From Hyphomicrobiales bacterium (lineage in GTDB: Bacteria > Pseudomonadota > Alphaproteobacteria > Rhizobiales > Rhizobiaceae), in NCBI GenBank assembly GCA_900473175.1, contig UCKM01000010.1, positions 163,577 to 227,576 on the forward strand: a stretch of DNA of 64,000 nucleotides. The letters run 5' to 3'. Positions 25,489 through 34,136 of the stretch are shown here, in pieces; within the stretch, counting starts at the first letter, position 1, and each line of letters starts with the position of its first letter. A program made the position numbers and the translations under genes. The notes beneath the pieces were generated by a model. The model made no database searches and was not told where the DNA came from. It worked only from the letters and a program-made list of their open reading frames with translations.

Positions 25489-25983
25489 TCAGGGTTTGAA
25501 TTTTGTCTCGAGCGCGTTGGCGACAAGAGCAGGAACAAAGTGCCGGACTTCGCCGCCCATGGCCGCAATCTGGCGAACCAATGTGGCGGTAATGGTGCGG
25601 ACCGAAGGATCAGCGGGCAGAAATACGGTCTGCAATTCCGGCGCCATCTTGCCATTCATGCCAGCCATCTGCATTTCGTAATCGAGATCGGTGCCGTCGC
25701 GCAAACCACGCACCATCAATGATGCGCCATACTTGCGGGCAGCGTCGATGAGCAGTCCGTCAAAAGCGATGACATCAATGCGCTCGCCATCCTTGCCGAA
25801 TACATCGATCGCGACCCGTTTGATCAGATCAACGCGCTCTTCAAATGTAAAGAGCGGCGCTTTACCGGGATGAATGCCGATCGCGACATAAACCTTGTCC
25901 GCAAGTCTCAGTGAGCCCTGCAGTACATCCATATGGCCATTGGTGATCGGATCGAATGATCCTGCATAGATCGCAATTGTCAT
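25489..25983 (-). CDS. coaD: Pantetheine-phosphate adenylyltransferase
   Basis: 164 residues, normal for CoaD. It adenylylates 4'-phosphopantetheine to dephospho-CoA, the penultimate step of CoA synthesis. The nucleotidyltransferase signature [15 protein letters not shown] is at residues 6-20 and the second motif ([13 protein letters not shown]) follows near 127. First gene of the operon coaD-ppiA-ppiB-queA-tgt. The 188 bases between it and the divergent small membrane gene should hold its promoter. Confidence 0.97.
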   Translation of the reverse strand: MTIAIYAGSFDPITNGHMDVLQGSLRLADKVYVAIGIHPGKAPLFTFEERVDLIKRVAIDVFGKDGERIDVIAFDGLLIDAARKYGASLMVRGLRDGTDLDYEMQMAGMNGKMAPELQTVFLPADPSVRTITATLVRQIAAMGGEVRHFVPALVANALETKFKP

Positions 25984-26171
25984 ATGCGGTTCCTAGCGGT
26001 TTTGCGTACCGCTTTCAATGGTCAGCGATCGATCAGATGAACGCCAGATGAATACAGTCATCATCAAGCATTCAGGCAAATTCAACTATGTGTGAAATGA
26101 TCGAATGAAACCATTTCAACGTCAGCGCGTTGCTAATCCATGAACAGGTTCAGGATCGAAGGGATCGATAG

Positions 26172-26312
26172 ATGTTTGTTCTACTAAGTATTGCCATGAT
26201 GGTTGCGATGGTCATATCCGCAATCATTATGTTTGTAGAGGAAAACAAGAAGCGGGAAGCTCCAGTCAAAGCCACCCGCTTTGGTGTCTATCATCATCGC
26301 CGCGATCTCTGA
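26172..26312 (+). CDS. 46-residue single-pass membrane protein
   Basis: A short frame from ATG 26172 to TGA 26312. The first 22 residues form one hydrophobic helix rich in Met, Val and Ile (MFVLLSIAMMVAMVISAIIM), followed by a charged, basic tail (EENKKREAPVKATRFGVYHH) ending RRDL. GAAGGGA lies 8 bases before the ATG. Charge distribution predicts the N-terminus outside and the tail in the cytoplasm. It is the only plus-strand gene between coaD and gyrA, and its stop is 12 bases from the end of gyrA. Function unknown. Confidence 0.6.
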   Translation: MFVLLSIAMMVAMVISAIIMFVEENKKREAPVKATRFGVYHHRRDL

Positions 26313-26324
26313 TGGGCGCTGAAT

Positions 26325-29123
26325 TTATCCAGCGCCATTTGTTGCATCAGGCGCAGCTGGTTCGGCTTCAACGCTTGTTTCCGCCTCGACATCATCGGTT
26401 TCTGTCTCAGAAATCCGTTCCACCGAAACAACCTTTTCCCCGAGCGCAGTATTGAAGATGGTCACGCCTTTGGTCGAGCGGCCTGCGATGCGGATGCCTT
26501 CGACTGGCACGCGGATCAGCTGACCACCATCGGAGACCAGCAGTATCTGGTCCGAGGCCTCGACCGGGAACAACGAGACCAACTTTCCGATTTCATCCGT
26601 CTTCGACGTATCCGTGGCGCGGATGCCCTTGCCGCCACGTCCGGAGACGCGGAACTCATATGATGAAGAACGCTTGCCATAGCCGTACTCACTGACGGTC
26701 AGGACGGTCTGTTCGCGATCACGCAATTCAGCAAAACGTTCGGGCGAAAGATCGGCCACGTCAGTGGCCTCTTCGCCTACCAATGCAATCTCTTCGACAT
26801 CATCGGCACCCTGCGCACGCCGCTCCGCGGCAGCCTGCTTGAGATAGGCCGAGCGCTCCGCAGGAGTTGCTTCAACATGTCCGAGGATGGACAAGGAGAT
26901 GAGTTTGTCGCCTGGCGCCAGCGTAATGCCCCGGACACCGATCGAGTTGCGGCCGACGAAGACACGCACGTCGGTCACGGGGAAGCGGATGCACTGTCCG
27001 CCGGCAGCCGTCAGCAACACATCATCGAATTCGTCGCACGTATCGACGCTGAGGATTTCATCGCCCTCATCCTCCAGCTTCATCGCGATCTTGCCGTTGC
27101 GATTGACCTGGACGAAGTCGGACAGCTTGTTGCGGCGCACCGTGCCGCGCGTCGTCGCGAACATCACGTCGAGATTGGCCCAGCTTGCCTCGTCTTCGGG
27201 CAGCGGCATGATCGTCGTGATGCGCTCGCCCTGCTCGAGCGGCAACATATTGATCAATGCCTTGCCGCGCGACTGGGGCGTTCCGATGGGAAGGCGCCAG
27301 ACCTTCTCCTTGTAAACGATGCCGCGTGAGGAGAAGAACAGCACCGGCGTATGCGTGTTGGCCACGAAGAGCCGCGTTACCGAATCCTCATCTTTCATGG
27401 TCACGCCCGAACGGCCCTTGCCGCCACGGCGCTGAGAGCGGTAGGTCGCCAACGGCACGCGCTTGATGTAGCCGGCATGACTGACGGTTACGACCATGTC
27501 CTCCCGGGCAATGAGGTCCTCATCGTCCATGTCGGCGCCGCCGTCGGTGAGCTCCGTGCGGCGCGGTGTGCCGAATTCGTCGCGGATCGCTGTCAACTCA
27601 TCCTTGACGATGCCCATGATGCGGACCCGCGAGGCCAGGATTTCAAGATAATCCTTGATCTCGACGCCGATCTTGTTGAGTTCGTCGGCAATCTCATCGC
27701 GGCCGAGTGCCGTCAGGCGCTGCAGCCGCAGGTCGAGAATGGCGCGTGCCTGCTCCTCGGAGAGATTGTAGGTGTTATCGTCATTCAGGCTGTGCCGCGG
27801 ATCGGCAATCAGCGTGATCAACGGTGCCACGTCATTGGCGGGCCAGCGGCGCTCCATCAACTGGTCACGGGCGGTCGCCGGGTCGGGCGCACGCCGGATG
27901 AGGGCGATGATTTCGTCGATATTGGCGACTGCAATCGCGAGGCCAACCAACACGTGGGCCCGGTCACGCGCCTTGCGCAGCAGGAACTTGGTGCGGCGAC
28001 TGACCACTTCTTCCCGGAAAGTGACAAAAGCGCGCAATATATCGAGAAGATTGAGAAGGCCCGGTTTGCCACCGTTCAGCGCCACCATGTTGGCGCCGAA
28101 CGAACTCTGCAGCGGCGTAAAGCGGTAAAGCTGGTTGAGGATGACGTCCGCCACCGCGTCACGCTTCAATTCGACCACCACGCGGTAACCGTCGCGGTCC
28201 GATTCATCGCGAATGTCCGAGATGCCCTCGATACGCTTCTCGCGCACGAGATCGGCCATTTTCTCAATCATCGAGGCTTTGTTCACCTGATAGGGAACTT
28301 CGGTGATGATGATGGCTTCGCGATCACCGCGCATGCTTTCGATGGCAACCTTGCCGCGCATCAGGATTGAACCGCGGCCCGTGCTATAGGCCGAGTAAAT
28401 ACCTGAGCGGCCAAGGACGAGACCCCCGGTGGGGAAGTCCGGCCCCGGGATGATTTCCATCATTTCCGGTAGTTCGATCGCCGGATTGTCGATCAGCGCG
28501 ATGCAGCCATTGATCACTTCGGCGAGATTGTGCGGTGGAACGTTCGTCGCCATGCCGACGGCGATACCGCCGGAACCATTGACCAGGAGGTTGGGGAAGC
28601 GGGCCGGCAGTACCATCGGCTCCTGCTCGCGCCCGTCGTAATTGTCCTGGAAATCGACGGTCTCCTTGTCGATGTCCTCGAGCAGCGATTGCGTGACCTT
28701 TTCGAGTCGGCATTCCGTGTATCGCATCGCCGCCGGGGAATCGCCGTCGATCGAGCCGAAATTGCCCTGACCGTCGACCAGCGGATCGCGTAATGACCAG
28801 TCCTGCGCCATGCGCACGAGGGCGTCGTAAATCGACGCGTCGCCATGCGGGTGGTATTTACCCATGACCTCACCGACGACACCGGCAGACTTTCGATAGG
28901 ATCTGTTCCATGACAGGCCCATCTCGTTCATCGCATGCAGGATGCGGCGATGCACCGGCTTCAGACCATCACGCACATCCGGCAGCGCACGACTGACGAT
29001 TACGCTCATCGCGTAATCGAGATAAGAGCGCTGCATTTCCTCGATGATGGAAATTGGCTCGATGCCGGAGCTTGGTCCGGGTTTGTCGTCTTCCGGGCCG
29101 GAAGGTGGAGTTAGGTCAGACAC
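26325..29123 (-). CDS. gyrA: DNA gyrase subunit A
   Basis: 932 residues. GyrA breaks and rejoins DNA; catalytic Tyr135 stands in AAMRYTECRL (E. coli Tyr122). The quinolone-determining segment HPHGDASIYD has Ala96 where E. coli has Ser83, while Asp100 (Asp87 of E. coli) is kept. The C-terminal beta-pinwheel contains the GyrA box QRRGGKG and further pinwheel repeats (GGKGIRAT). An acidic insertion with EETEVDL-like content and an acidic C-terminal tail follow the alphaproteobacterial pattern. Convergent with the 46-residue membrane gene. Confidence 0.98.
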   Translation of the reverse strand: MSDLTPPSGPEDDKPGPSSGIEPISIIEEMQRSYLDYAMSVIVSRALPDVRDGLKPVHRRILHAMNEMGLSWNRSYRKSAGVVGEVMGKYHPHGDASIYDALVRMAQDWSLRDPLVDGQGNFGSIDGDSPAAMRYTECRLEKVTQSLLEDIDKETVDFQDNYDGREQEPMVLPARFPNLLVNGSGGIAVGMATNVPPHNLAEVINGCIALIDNPAIELPEMMEIIPGPDFPTGGLVLGRSGIYSAYSTGRGSILMRGKVAIESMRGDREAIIITEVPYQVNKASMIEKMADLVREKRIEGISDIRDESDRDGYRVVVELKRDAVADVILNQLYRFTPLQSSFGANMVALNGGKPGLLNLLDILRAFVTFREEVVSRRTKFLLRKARDRAHVLVGLAIAVANIDEIIALIRRAPDPATARDQLMERRWPANDVAPLITLIADPRHSLNDDNTYNLSEEQARAILDLRLQRLTALGRDEIADELNKIGVEIKDYLEILASRVRIMGIVKDELTAIRDEFGTPRRTELTDGGADMDDEDLIAREDMVVTVSHAGYIKRVPLATYRSQRRGGKGRSGVTMKDEDSVTRLFVANTHTPVLFFSSRGIVYKEKVWRLPIGTPQSRGKALINMLPLEQGERITTIMPLPEDEASWANLDVMFATTRGTVRRNKLSDFVQVNRNGKIAMKLEDEGDEILSVDTCDEFDDVLLTAAGGQCIRFPVTDVRVFVGRNSIGVRGITLAPGDKLISLSILGHVEATPAERSAYLKQAAAERRAQGADDVEEIALVGEEATDVADLSPERFAELRDREQTVLTVSEYGYGKRSSSYEFRVSGRGGKGIRATDTSKTDEIGKLVSLFPVEASDQILLVSDGGQLIRVPVEGIRIAGRSTKGVTIFNTALGEKVVSVERISETETDDVEAETSVEAEPAAPDATNGAG

Positions 29124-29353
29124 GAGGCACTCATCTTTCGTATAGAATCAATCTTCGATCTTATAGCGGCTTTCCAGGCGAAAAGCCAACAAACCGCCCC
29201 GAAATTCACAGCAGAAAACCCTTTGATTTCAAAGAGATAAAATCGTTTTGCTCATGCGGTGAAAAACTTGGGCGCGGAATTGCATGTTTCTCGACGTTGG
29301 ATATCGAATCCGGTAGGTTGGCAAAGCTCTTAACGGAGAAGAAAAGCAAAATC

Positions 29354-29983
29354 GTGGCGTTCTATGACACCATTCTGAATGCGCTCGTTACCTTGATGGT
29401 GACGATCGATCCACCGGGTCTGGCGCCGCTGTTTCTGGCCCTGACACGCGGAATGAATCGCAGCGAACGCAGCCAGGTCGGGCTCCGGTCGAGTTTCATT
29501 GCCTTTATCGTGCTGACGATCTTTGCTGTCGCCGGGGCTCAAATCCTTGCGATGTTCGGCATCACGCTTGGCGCCTTCCGCATTGCTGGTGGTCTGCTGC
29601 TGTTCTGGATCGCCTTCGAAATGATCTTCGAACGGCGCGCCGAGCGCAAAGAGAAGAGCGCTGAGGTCGCCATCACCAAGGATCATATTCGCAATGTGGC
29701 CGCCTTCCCGTTGGCGATCCCCTTGATTGCTGGCCCGGGCGCAATCTCGGCAACAATCCTGCTTGCCGGAACGCTTTCCGAGCCGGCGGCGCGCCTTGCG
29801 CTGATTGGCATCATCCTGCTCTGCATTGCCACATGCTATGTGGTGTTTCTGCTTGCCGAGCGCGTCGACCGCTTTCTGGGTGAAACCGGGCGGTCGATCC
29901 TCACGCGCCTCCTCGGCGTTATCCTTGCAGCGCTTGCGGTTCAGTTCGTCGCGGACGGTATCAGGATCCTGGTTCAAACTTGA
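29354..29983 (+). CDS. MarC-family integral membrane protein
   Basis: 209 residues from a GTG at 29354 (reading M-AFYDTILNALVTLMVT). Six hydrophobic helices and the family motif TIDPPGLAPLFLALTRG near the N-terminus; the second half repeats it as AIPLIAGPGAISATILLAG. MarC proteins were named for multiple antibiotic resistance but have no confirmed transport function. The frame is open far upstream (to 29054), overlapping gyrA, but the family starts at this point. GGAG lies 15 bases before the GTG, so the exact start is not certain. It converges on the NADH dehydrogenase with 3 bases between stops. Confidence 0.85.
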   Translation: MAFYDTILNALVTLMVTIDPPGLAPLFLALTRGMNRSERSQVGLRSSFIAFIVLTIFAVAGAQILAMFGITLGAFRIAGGLLLFWIAFEMIFERRAERKEKSAEVAITKDHIRNVAAFPLAIPLIAGPGAISATILLAGTLSEPAARLALIGIILLCIATCYVVFLLAERVDRFLGETGRSILTRLLGVILAALAVQFVADGIRILVQT

Positions 29984-29986
29984 ATC

Positions 29987-31279
29987 TTATTCAGACTCTG
30001 CTTCGGCGGCATCGCGTTGTGTTATCAGCCGTGCGCTGCGGGCTCCGCTAACCGAGATCCACAACCAGCTGAGGGCCACCGCCAACCGGTTGCGCAGACC
30101 GATGAGAAAATAGATATGCGCGAGGCCCCATAGCCACCAGGCGAGATAGCCTTTCAGCTTGATCCAGCCGAAATCGGTGACGGCGGCGCGCTTGCCGATT
30201 GTGGCGAGATCGCCAGCGTGGTGATAGACGAACGGTCTTGACGACTGATCTCCGGCAAGCCGCGCCTTGATGGTCTTGGCAATGTGCACACCCTGCTGCT
30301 TTGCCGCCGGCGCAATGCCGGGCACCATGCCCTTGTCGCCATTGCCGACCGTGGCGGTATCGCCGATGACGAAGATTTCCGGATGATCCGGCACTGTCAA
30401 GTCCGGGTTGACGACCACCCGGCCGGCGCGATCCGCCGGTGCGCCCAACCACTTCGCGGCGGGCGACGCCTGGACGCCAGCCGCCCAGATGATGGTTTTC
30501 GCACGAAGTGATTTGCCTCCGAACTCGACTCCATCCACATGGCATTCCGTAACCGGATTGCCGAGATGCACGGTTACGCCAAGCGTTTCAAGCGCGGCTT
30601 TCGCATAGGAAGACATATCTTCCTTGAAAGCCGCCAGAACGCGGCTGCCACCTTCGATCAGCACAACGCGCGCCGTGGCGGGATCGATGACCCTGAAATC
30701 GCCCTTCAGGGTGTCACGCGCCAGGTCGGCAATCGTTCCCGCAATCTCGACCCCTGTGGGGCCGCCTCCGATAATGACGAATGTCAGATACTCGGCGCGG
30801 CGTGCGGGATCGGGATCCCGTTCGGCCATCTCGAATGCAGTCAGAATCCGCCGCCGTATCGTGGTCGCATCCTCAAGTGTTTTCAGTCCGGGTGCAAAGG
30901 GCTCCCAGTCGTCGTGACCGAAATAGGCATGGCGCGCGCCGGTGGCCAGCACAAGTGTATCATAGGGGATCGCCTCACCATCGGCGGTCAGGACAGTGCG
31001 TGCGGCAGTATCGACCCCCTCGACCGAACCCAACAGCGTTTTGACGTTCTTGTATTTGTGCAGGAGGTGCCGGATCGGCCAGGCTATTTCCGACGTTGCC
31101 AATGTCGACGTCGCGACCTGATAGAGCAAGGGCTGGAAAAGGTGGTGGTTGCGTTGGTCGATAATGGTAATGGCGGCATCGACATTACGAAGGTTGCTGA
31201 CCGCTTCAAGTCCGCCAAAACCCGCGCCAACGATCACGATTCGATGCTGCGGATTGGGGGCAGTGGGGCGTTCCATCAT
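29987..31279 (-). CDS. ndh: Type II NADH:quinone oxidoreductase (NDH-2)
   Basis: 430 residues. FAD-binding Rossmann motif GAGFGGLEAV near residue 18, an NAD-binding motif IGGGPTGVEIAG near 170, and the second FAD motif with VIGDTA near 300. A C-terminal hydrophobic and amphipathic region (WWLWGLAHIYFLIGLRNRLA) attaches it to the membrane. It oxidises NADH and reduces quinone without pumping protons. Two tandem ATG codons (31279, 31276) are possible starts. It is probably monocistronic. Confidence 0.93.
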   Translation of the reverse strand: MMERPTAPNPQHRIVIVGAGFGGLEAVSNLRNVDAAITIIDQRNHHLFQPLLYQVATSTLATSEIAWPIRHLLHKYKNVKTLLGSVEGVDTAARTVLTADGEAIPYDTLVLATGARHAYFGHDDWEPFAPGLKTLEDATTIRRRILTAFEMAERDPDPARRAEYLTFVIIGGGPTGVEIAGTIADLARDTLKGDFRVIDPATARVVLIEGGSRVLAAFKEDMSSYAKAALETLGVTVHLGNPVTECHVDGVEFGGKSLRAKTIIWAAGVQASPAAKWLGAPADRAGRVVVNPDLTVPDHPEIFVIGDTATVGNGDKGMVPGIAPAAKQQGVHIAKTIKARLAGDQSSRPFVYHHAGDLATIGKRAAVTDFGWIKLKGYLAWWLWGLAHIYFLIGLRNRLAVALSWLWISVSGARSARLITQRDAAEAESE

Positions 31280-31351
31280 GACAAAGCTCCGCTGTACGAA
31301 CCGGAAGCCTGTCTAACAGACCCAATGCCCGACCACAATTGCACCCTGGCC

Positions 31352-32215
31352 TCAAGCCGCGCCAGTCAGAACCGCCCAGCGTCCCGGCGTAATACCAAAG
31401 GCTTTCTTGAACTGCCGGTTGAGGTGGCTCTGATCCGCAAAGCCGGTCGCCGCCGCAACTTCCGCGAGCGGCTCGCCAGCTTTTATCATGTCGCGCGCAT
31501 ATTTCAGCCGACGCATCAGAAGGAAGCGGTGCGGGCTCGTCGCGTAAAGCGCTCGAAAATGGCGGGATAATGTATAGCGATCAAGCCCACTTACCGTCTC
31601 AAGTTCATCTGATCTCACAAGACGCAAGGCATGGGCTTCGAGGTAATCTCGAACCCGTTCAATCTGCACGGTTGCCGGTTTGTCGAGAGGCCCGGCCGCA
31701 TACCCCGCGCGCCGCACCAGGCCGTGGGTCAGACGGGAGATAACATCGTCGACGAGCAATTCATCGAGTTCCTTATCGAGATTATCGAGCGCAGTCGAAA
31801 GAACGGCTGCCATCGCAGGATCCGCGAAAACAGGATCAGTCACGAATGGCAGTCCCCCCGCACGACTGTCAAACGACTGCCGGACCAGTGCAGGTTCAAG
31901 ATAAAGCATCCGATAGCGCAAGCCCTCGTTCGTTCCAGCTCCTCCGTCATGCATCTCGTCTGGATGCAGCACAATGATATTGCCGGGCAGGCTATGACGG
32001 CGCTCGCCGCGATACCAGAACGACTGGACCCCATGCAGGGTCAATCCGATTGCATAAGTATCGTGGCGGTGCAGGTCGTAGGCGTCGCCGGCAAAGCGGC
32101 CTTCGATCCGTTCGAGCCCGGGATTTGAAGGCGCGGCCACAATCGCATCATGCAGCAACGGCTCACACAAACGTCCAAGACGCCGCCCGGCCTCATCTCC
32201 TAAAACGTCCCACAT
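31352..32215 (-). CDS. AraC-family transcriptional regulator
   Basis: 287 residues from MWDVLGDE at 32215; the longer frame to 32326 runs into the divergent gene and is rejected. The N-terminal half is an AraC cupin-like sensor (FAGDAYDLHRHDTYAIGLTL; GNIIVLHPDEMHDG). The C-terminal half has two helix-turn-helix units (LETVSGLDRYTLSRHFRALY; LAEVAAATGFADQSHLNRQF). Only 38 bases separate it from the divergent DUF2000 gene, which is its likely target. A second regulator of the same architecture lies at 47301. Confidence 0.92.
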   Translation of the reverse strand: MWDVLGDEAGRRLGRLCEPLLHDAIVAAPSNPGLERIEGRFAGDAYDLHRHDTYAIGLTLHGVQSFWYRGERRHSLPGNIIVLHPDEMHDGGAGTNEGLRYRMLYLEPALVRQSFDSRAGGLPFVTDPVFADPAMAAVLSTALDNLDKELDELLVDDVISRLTHGLVRRAGYAAGPLDKPATVQIERVRDYLEAHALRLVRSDELETVSGLDRYTLSRHFRALYATSPHRFLLMRRLKYARDMIKAGEPLAEVAAATGFADQSHLNRQFKKAFGITPGRWAVLTGAA

Positions 32216-32253
32216 AGACCCAACTCTTTGATGACTAAGGGAGAATAATATCG

Positions 32254-32661
32254 ATGTTCGACACCAAGATTGCAATTGTGCTGCGCGATGATCTCGCGTC
32301 CTGGCAAGCGCTGAATGTGACGGCATTCCTCACGAGCGGCATTGTTGCGCAGTCGCCGAGTGTAATCGGCGATCCCTATATCGACCGTGACGGCAACGCT
32401 TACAATCCCCTGTCGATCCAGCCTGTGATCATTCTGGCAGCGGATCAGGCAACGATTTCAACGATTCACCGCCGTTCGCTCGAAAGAGACATCAGGACCT
32501 GCCTTTATATCGAGGAGATGTTTTCAACGGGGCACGATGCAGCCAATCGCGCAGTCTTTGCGCAGTTTGCTCCAGGTGAAGCAAAGGTGGTCGGGATTGC
32601 AATGCGGGCGGAAAAGAAGCTCGTCGATAAGATCACCAAGGGCGCCAGAATGCATCCTTGA
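32254..32661 (+). CDS. DUF2000 family protein
   Basis: 135 residues, soluble, matching the DUF2000 pattern (MFDTKIAIVLRDDLASWQAL; PVIILAADQ; FAPGEAKVVGIAMR). The fold is related to peptidyl-tRNA hydrolase 2 in known structures of the family, but the function is not established. The gene is divergently paired with an AraC regulator across 38 bases, and AGGGAG lies about 10 bases before its ATG. This pairing suggests induction by a small molecule seen by the regulator. Confidence 0.85.
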   Translation: MFDTKIAIVLRDDLASWQALNVTAFLTSGIVAQSPSVIGDPYIDRDGNAYNPLSIQPVIILAADQATISTIHRRSLERDIRTCLYIEEMFSTGHDAANRAVFAQFAPGEAKVVGIAMRAEKKLVDKITKGARMHP

Positions 32662-32703
32662 TTGGAGCCACACAGCCAAACGCCTGGCGACAGACCCAAG
32701 GCG

Positions 32704-33150
32704 TCAAATGACTGCAAATCCGGCTGCCAGAGCCCAGACCACGAGGTAGCGGCCAATTTTTGCGATGGCGACAAGAATAACGAAGCTTGGCAAAGGTTCA
32801 CGCAAGGCTCCTGCCATCAGTGTCAGGGGATCACCGATGATCGGAACCCAACTCAAGAGCAAAGTCCAGCGGCCATAGCGCGTATACCAGGATGCGGCGC
32901 GATCGAGCTGCTCCTGTGTCGCTGGAAACCATTTGCGATCGCGAAACCGGTCGATGCCACGACCCAGCAGCCAATTGACAACTGAACCCAGAACATTGCC
33001 GATGCTTGCGACGGCAATCAGGATCCCGGGAGAAAAATTGTTGCTGAGCAGAAGGCCCGCAAGGGCCGCTTCCGACTGCATCGGCAGGATCGTCGCCGCA
33101 GCAAAAGCGACGGCAAAGAGCCCAACATAAACGCCCAGATCAATCATCAT
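32704..33150 (-). CDS. YqaA-family (SNARE-associated/DedA-like) membrane protein
   Basis: 148 residues with about four hydrophobic helices. N-terminal part VYVGLFAVAFAAATILPMQS and the GSVVNWLLGRG and LLLSWVPIIGDPLTLMAG motifs are the YqaA type of the DedA superfamily. Members are implicated in lipid or ion handling in the inner membrane; the substrate for this one is unknown. Two ATG codons stand in tandem at 33150 and 33147. It follows ssb on the same strand with 45 bases between and may share its transcript. Confidence 0.88.
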   Translation of the reverse strand: MMIDLGVYVGLFAVAFAAATILPMQSEAALAGLLLSNNFSPGILIAVASIGNVLGSVVNWLLGRGIDRFRDRKWFPATQEQLDRAASWYTRYGRWTLLLSWVPIIGDPLTLMAGALREPLPSFVILVAIAKIGRYLVVWALAAGFAVI

Positions 33151-33195
33151 GACTGGGCGTCCGTAATCTTCATCCAGAGCTTGATGGTTCAGATC

Positions 33196-33711
33196 TCAGA
33201 ACGGGATTTCATCATCGAGATCGCGCGAGAAATTCCCTCCGGCGCTGCTGGCGGAGCTGCTCGACGAGGCACCCGAACGGCCGAAGTCGGAGCCATAATC
33301 GTTGTCCTGGACCTGCCCGCGGCTGGAATTGTTGTCGAACGAACGTCCGCCGCCCTCACCGCGTGAATCCAGCATCTGCAGTTCGCCGCGGAATTTCTGC
33401 AGCACCACTTCCGTCGAATAGCGGTCATTTCCGGTCTGGTCCTGCCACTTGCGGGTCTGCAGCGCGCCTTCGAGATAGACCTTCATGCCCTTCTTCAAAT
33501 ACTGCTCGGCAACCTTGGCCAGATTGTCGTTGAAGATCACGACACTATGCCACTCGGTCTTTTCCTTGCGCTCGCCGCTGTTCTTGTCTCGCCAGCTTTC
33601 TGACGTCGCGATACGAAGGTTGACGACGGGATCGCCTGAACCCAACCGCCGGATTTCCGGATCAGCGCCAAGATTTCCTACCAAAATGACCTTGTTGACA
33701 CTGCCTGCCAT
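33196..33711 (-). CDS. ssb: Single-stranded DNA-binding protein
   Basis: 171 residues. The OB fold covers residues 1-110 ([35 protein letters not shown]). A Gly/Ser-rich linker follows and the protein ends with DLDDEIPF, the acidic tip that recruits RecG, RecO and other partners. SSB coats single strands during replication and repair. It is divergent from uvrA; the 425-base interval carries an SOS box near the uvrA side, so only uvrA is clearly under LexA control here. Confidence 0.98.
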   Translation of the reverse strand: MAGSVNKVILVGNLGADPEIRRLGSGDPVVNLRIATSESWRDKNSGERKEKTEWHSVVIFNDNLAKVAEQYLKKGMKVYLEGALQTRKWQDQTGNDRYSTEVVLQKFRGELQMLDSRGEGGGRSFDNNSSRGQVQDNDYGSDFGRSGASSSSSASSAGGNFSRDLDDEIPF

Positions 33712-34136
33712 GATCTTAACTCCGTAAACCCTGTTCCAGAAATTTCAGCCATCATATAGAACCCGCACCGGCGGCGGGCAATTCATTACCGCTATCCACA
33801 ATATACAGCCGCTGACTGCCCTTCTAGCGGGACCCGCGCCCCATGCTCCTGCCAGATTTGTCAGGAGACATTCGCAATCAACGAGCGGGTCGCCGCCGCA
33901 GAGAAACAAGTCCAATCATCATATCAACAAACTGCGCCGCGTTTCGGTTGTGTCCGCCAGGCGCTTGCACTTTGTTCTATTTTTGTTCTATCACTTGCTC
34001 TTGCAATGTCAACATGGCTATGGTGATTCCAATCCGGCTTGACCTCGTAAATTGTCTGAGACTTTCTAAATAAGAGAAGGCCTCTCACCTGAGAGCAATC
34101 CTCCTTCCAAATGGCATGCCCTTAAAGGCAAGAGAC
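33712..34136. other. ssb-uvrA divergent regulatory region
   Basis: 425 bases without a convincing gene. The right part holds the uvrA promoter and SOS box. The left part, 33712-33850, should hold the ssb promoter but I see no clear -35/-10 pair. A 76-codon frame at 33843-34073 crosses the promoter and is not coding. Confidence 0.6.
33965..33994 (+). promoter_or_regulatory. uvrA promoter with LexA SOS box GTTC-N7-GTTC
   Basis: A direct repeat GTTC (33974-33977), seven bases TATTTTT, GTTC (33985-33988) matches the alphaproteobacterial LexA site GTTC-N7-GTTC exactly. It lies within the spacer of a plausible promoter, TTGCAC (33965-33970), 18 bases, TATCAC (33989-33994), which is where a repressor blocks best. 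The uvrA start is about 140 bases downstream. Confidence 0.8.
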
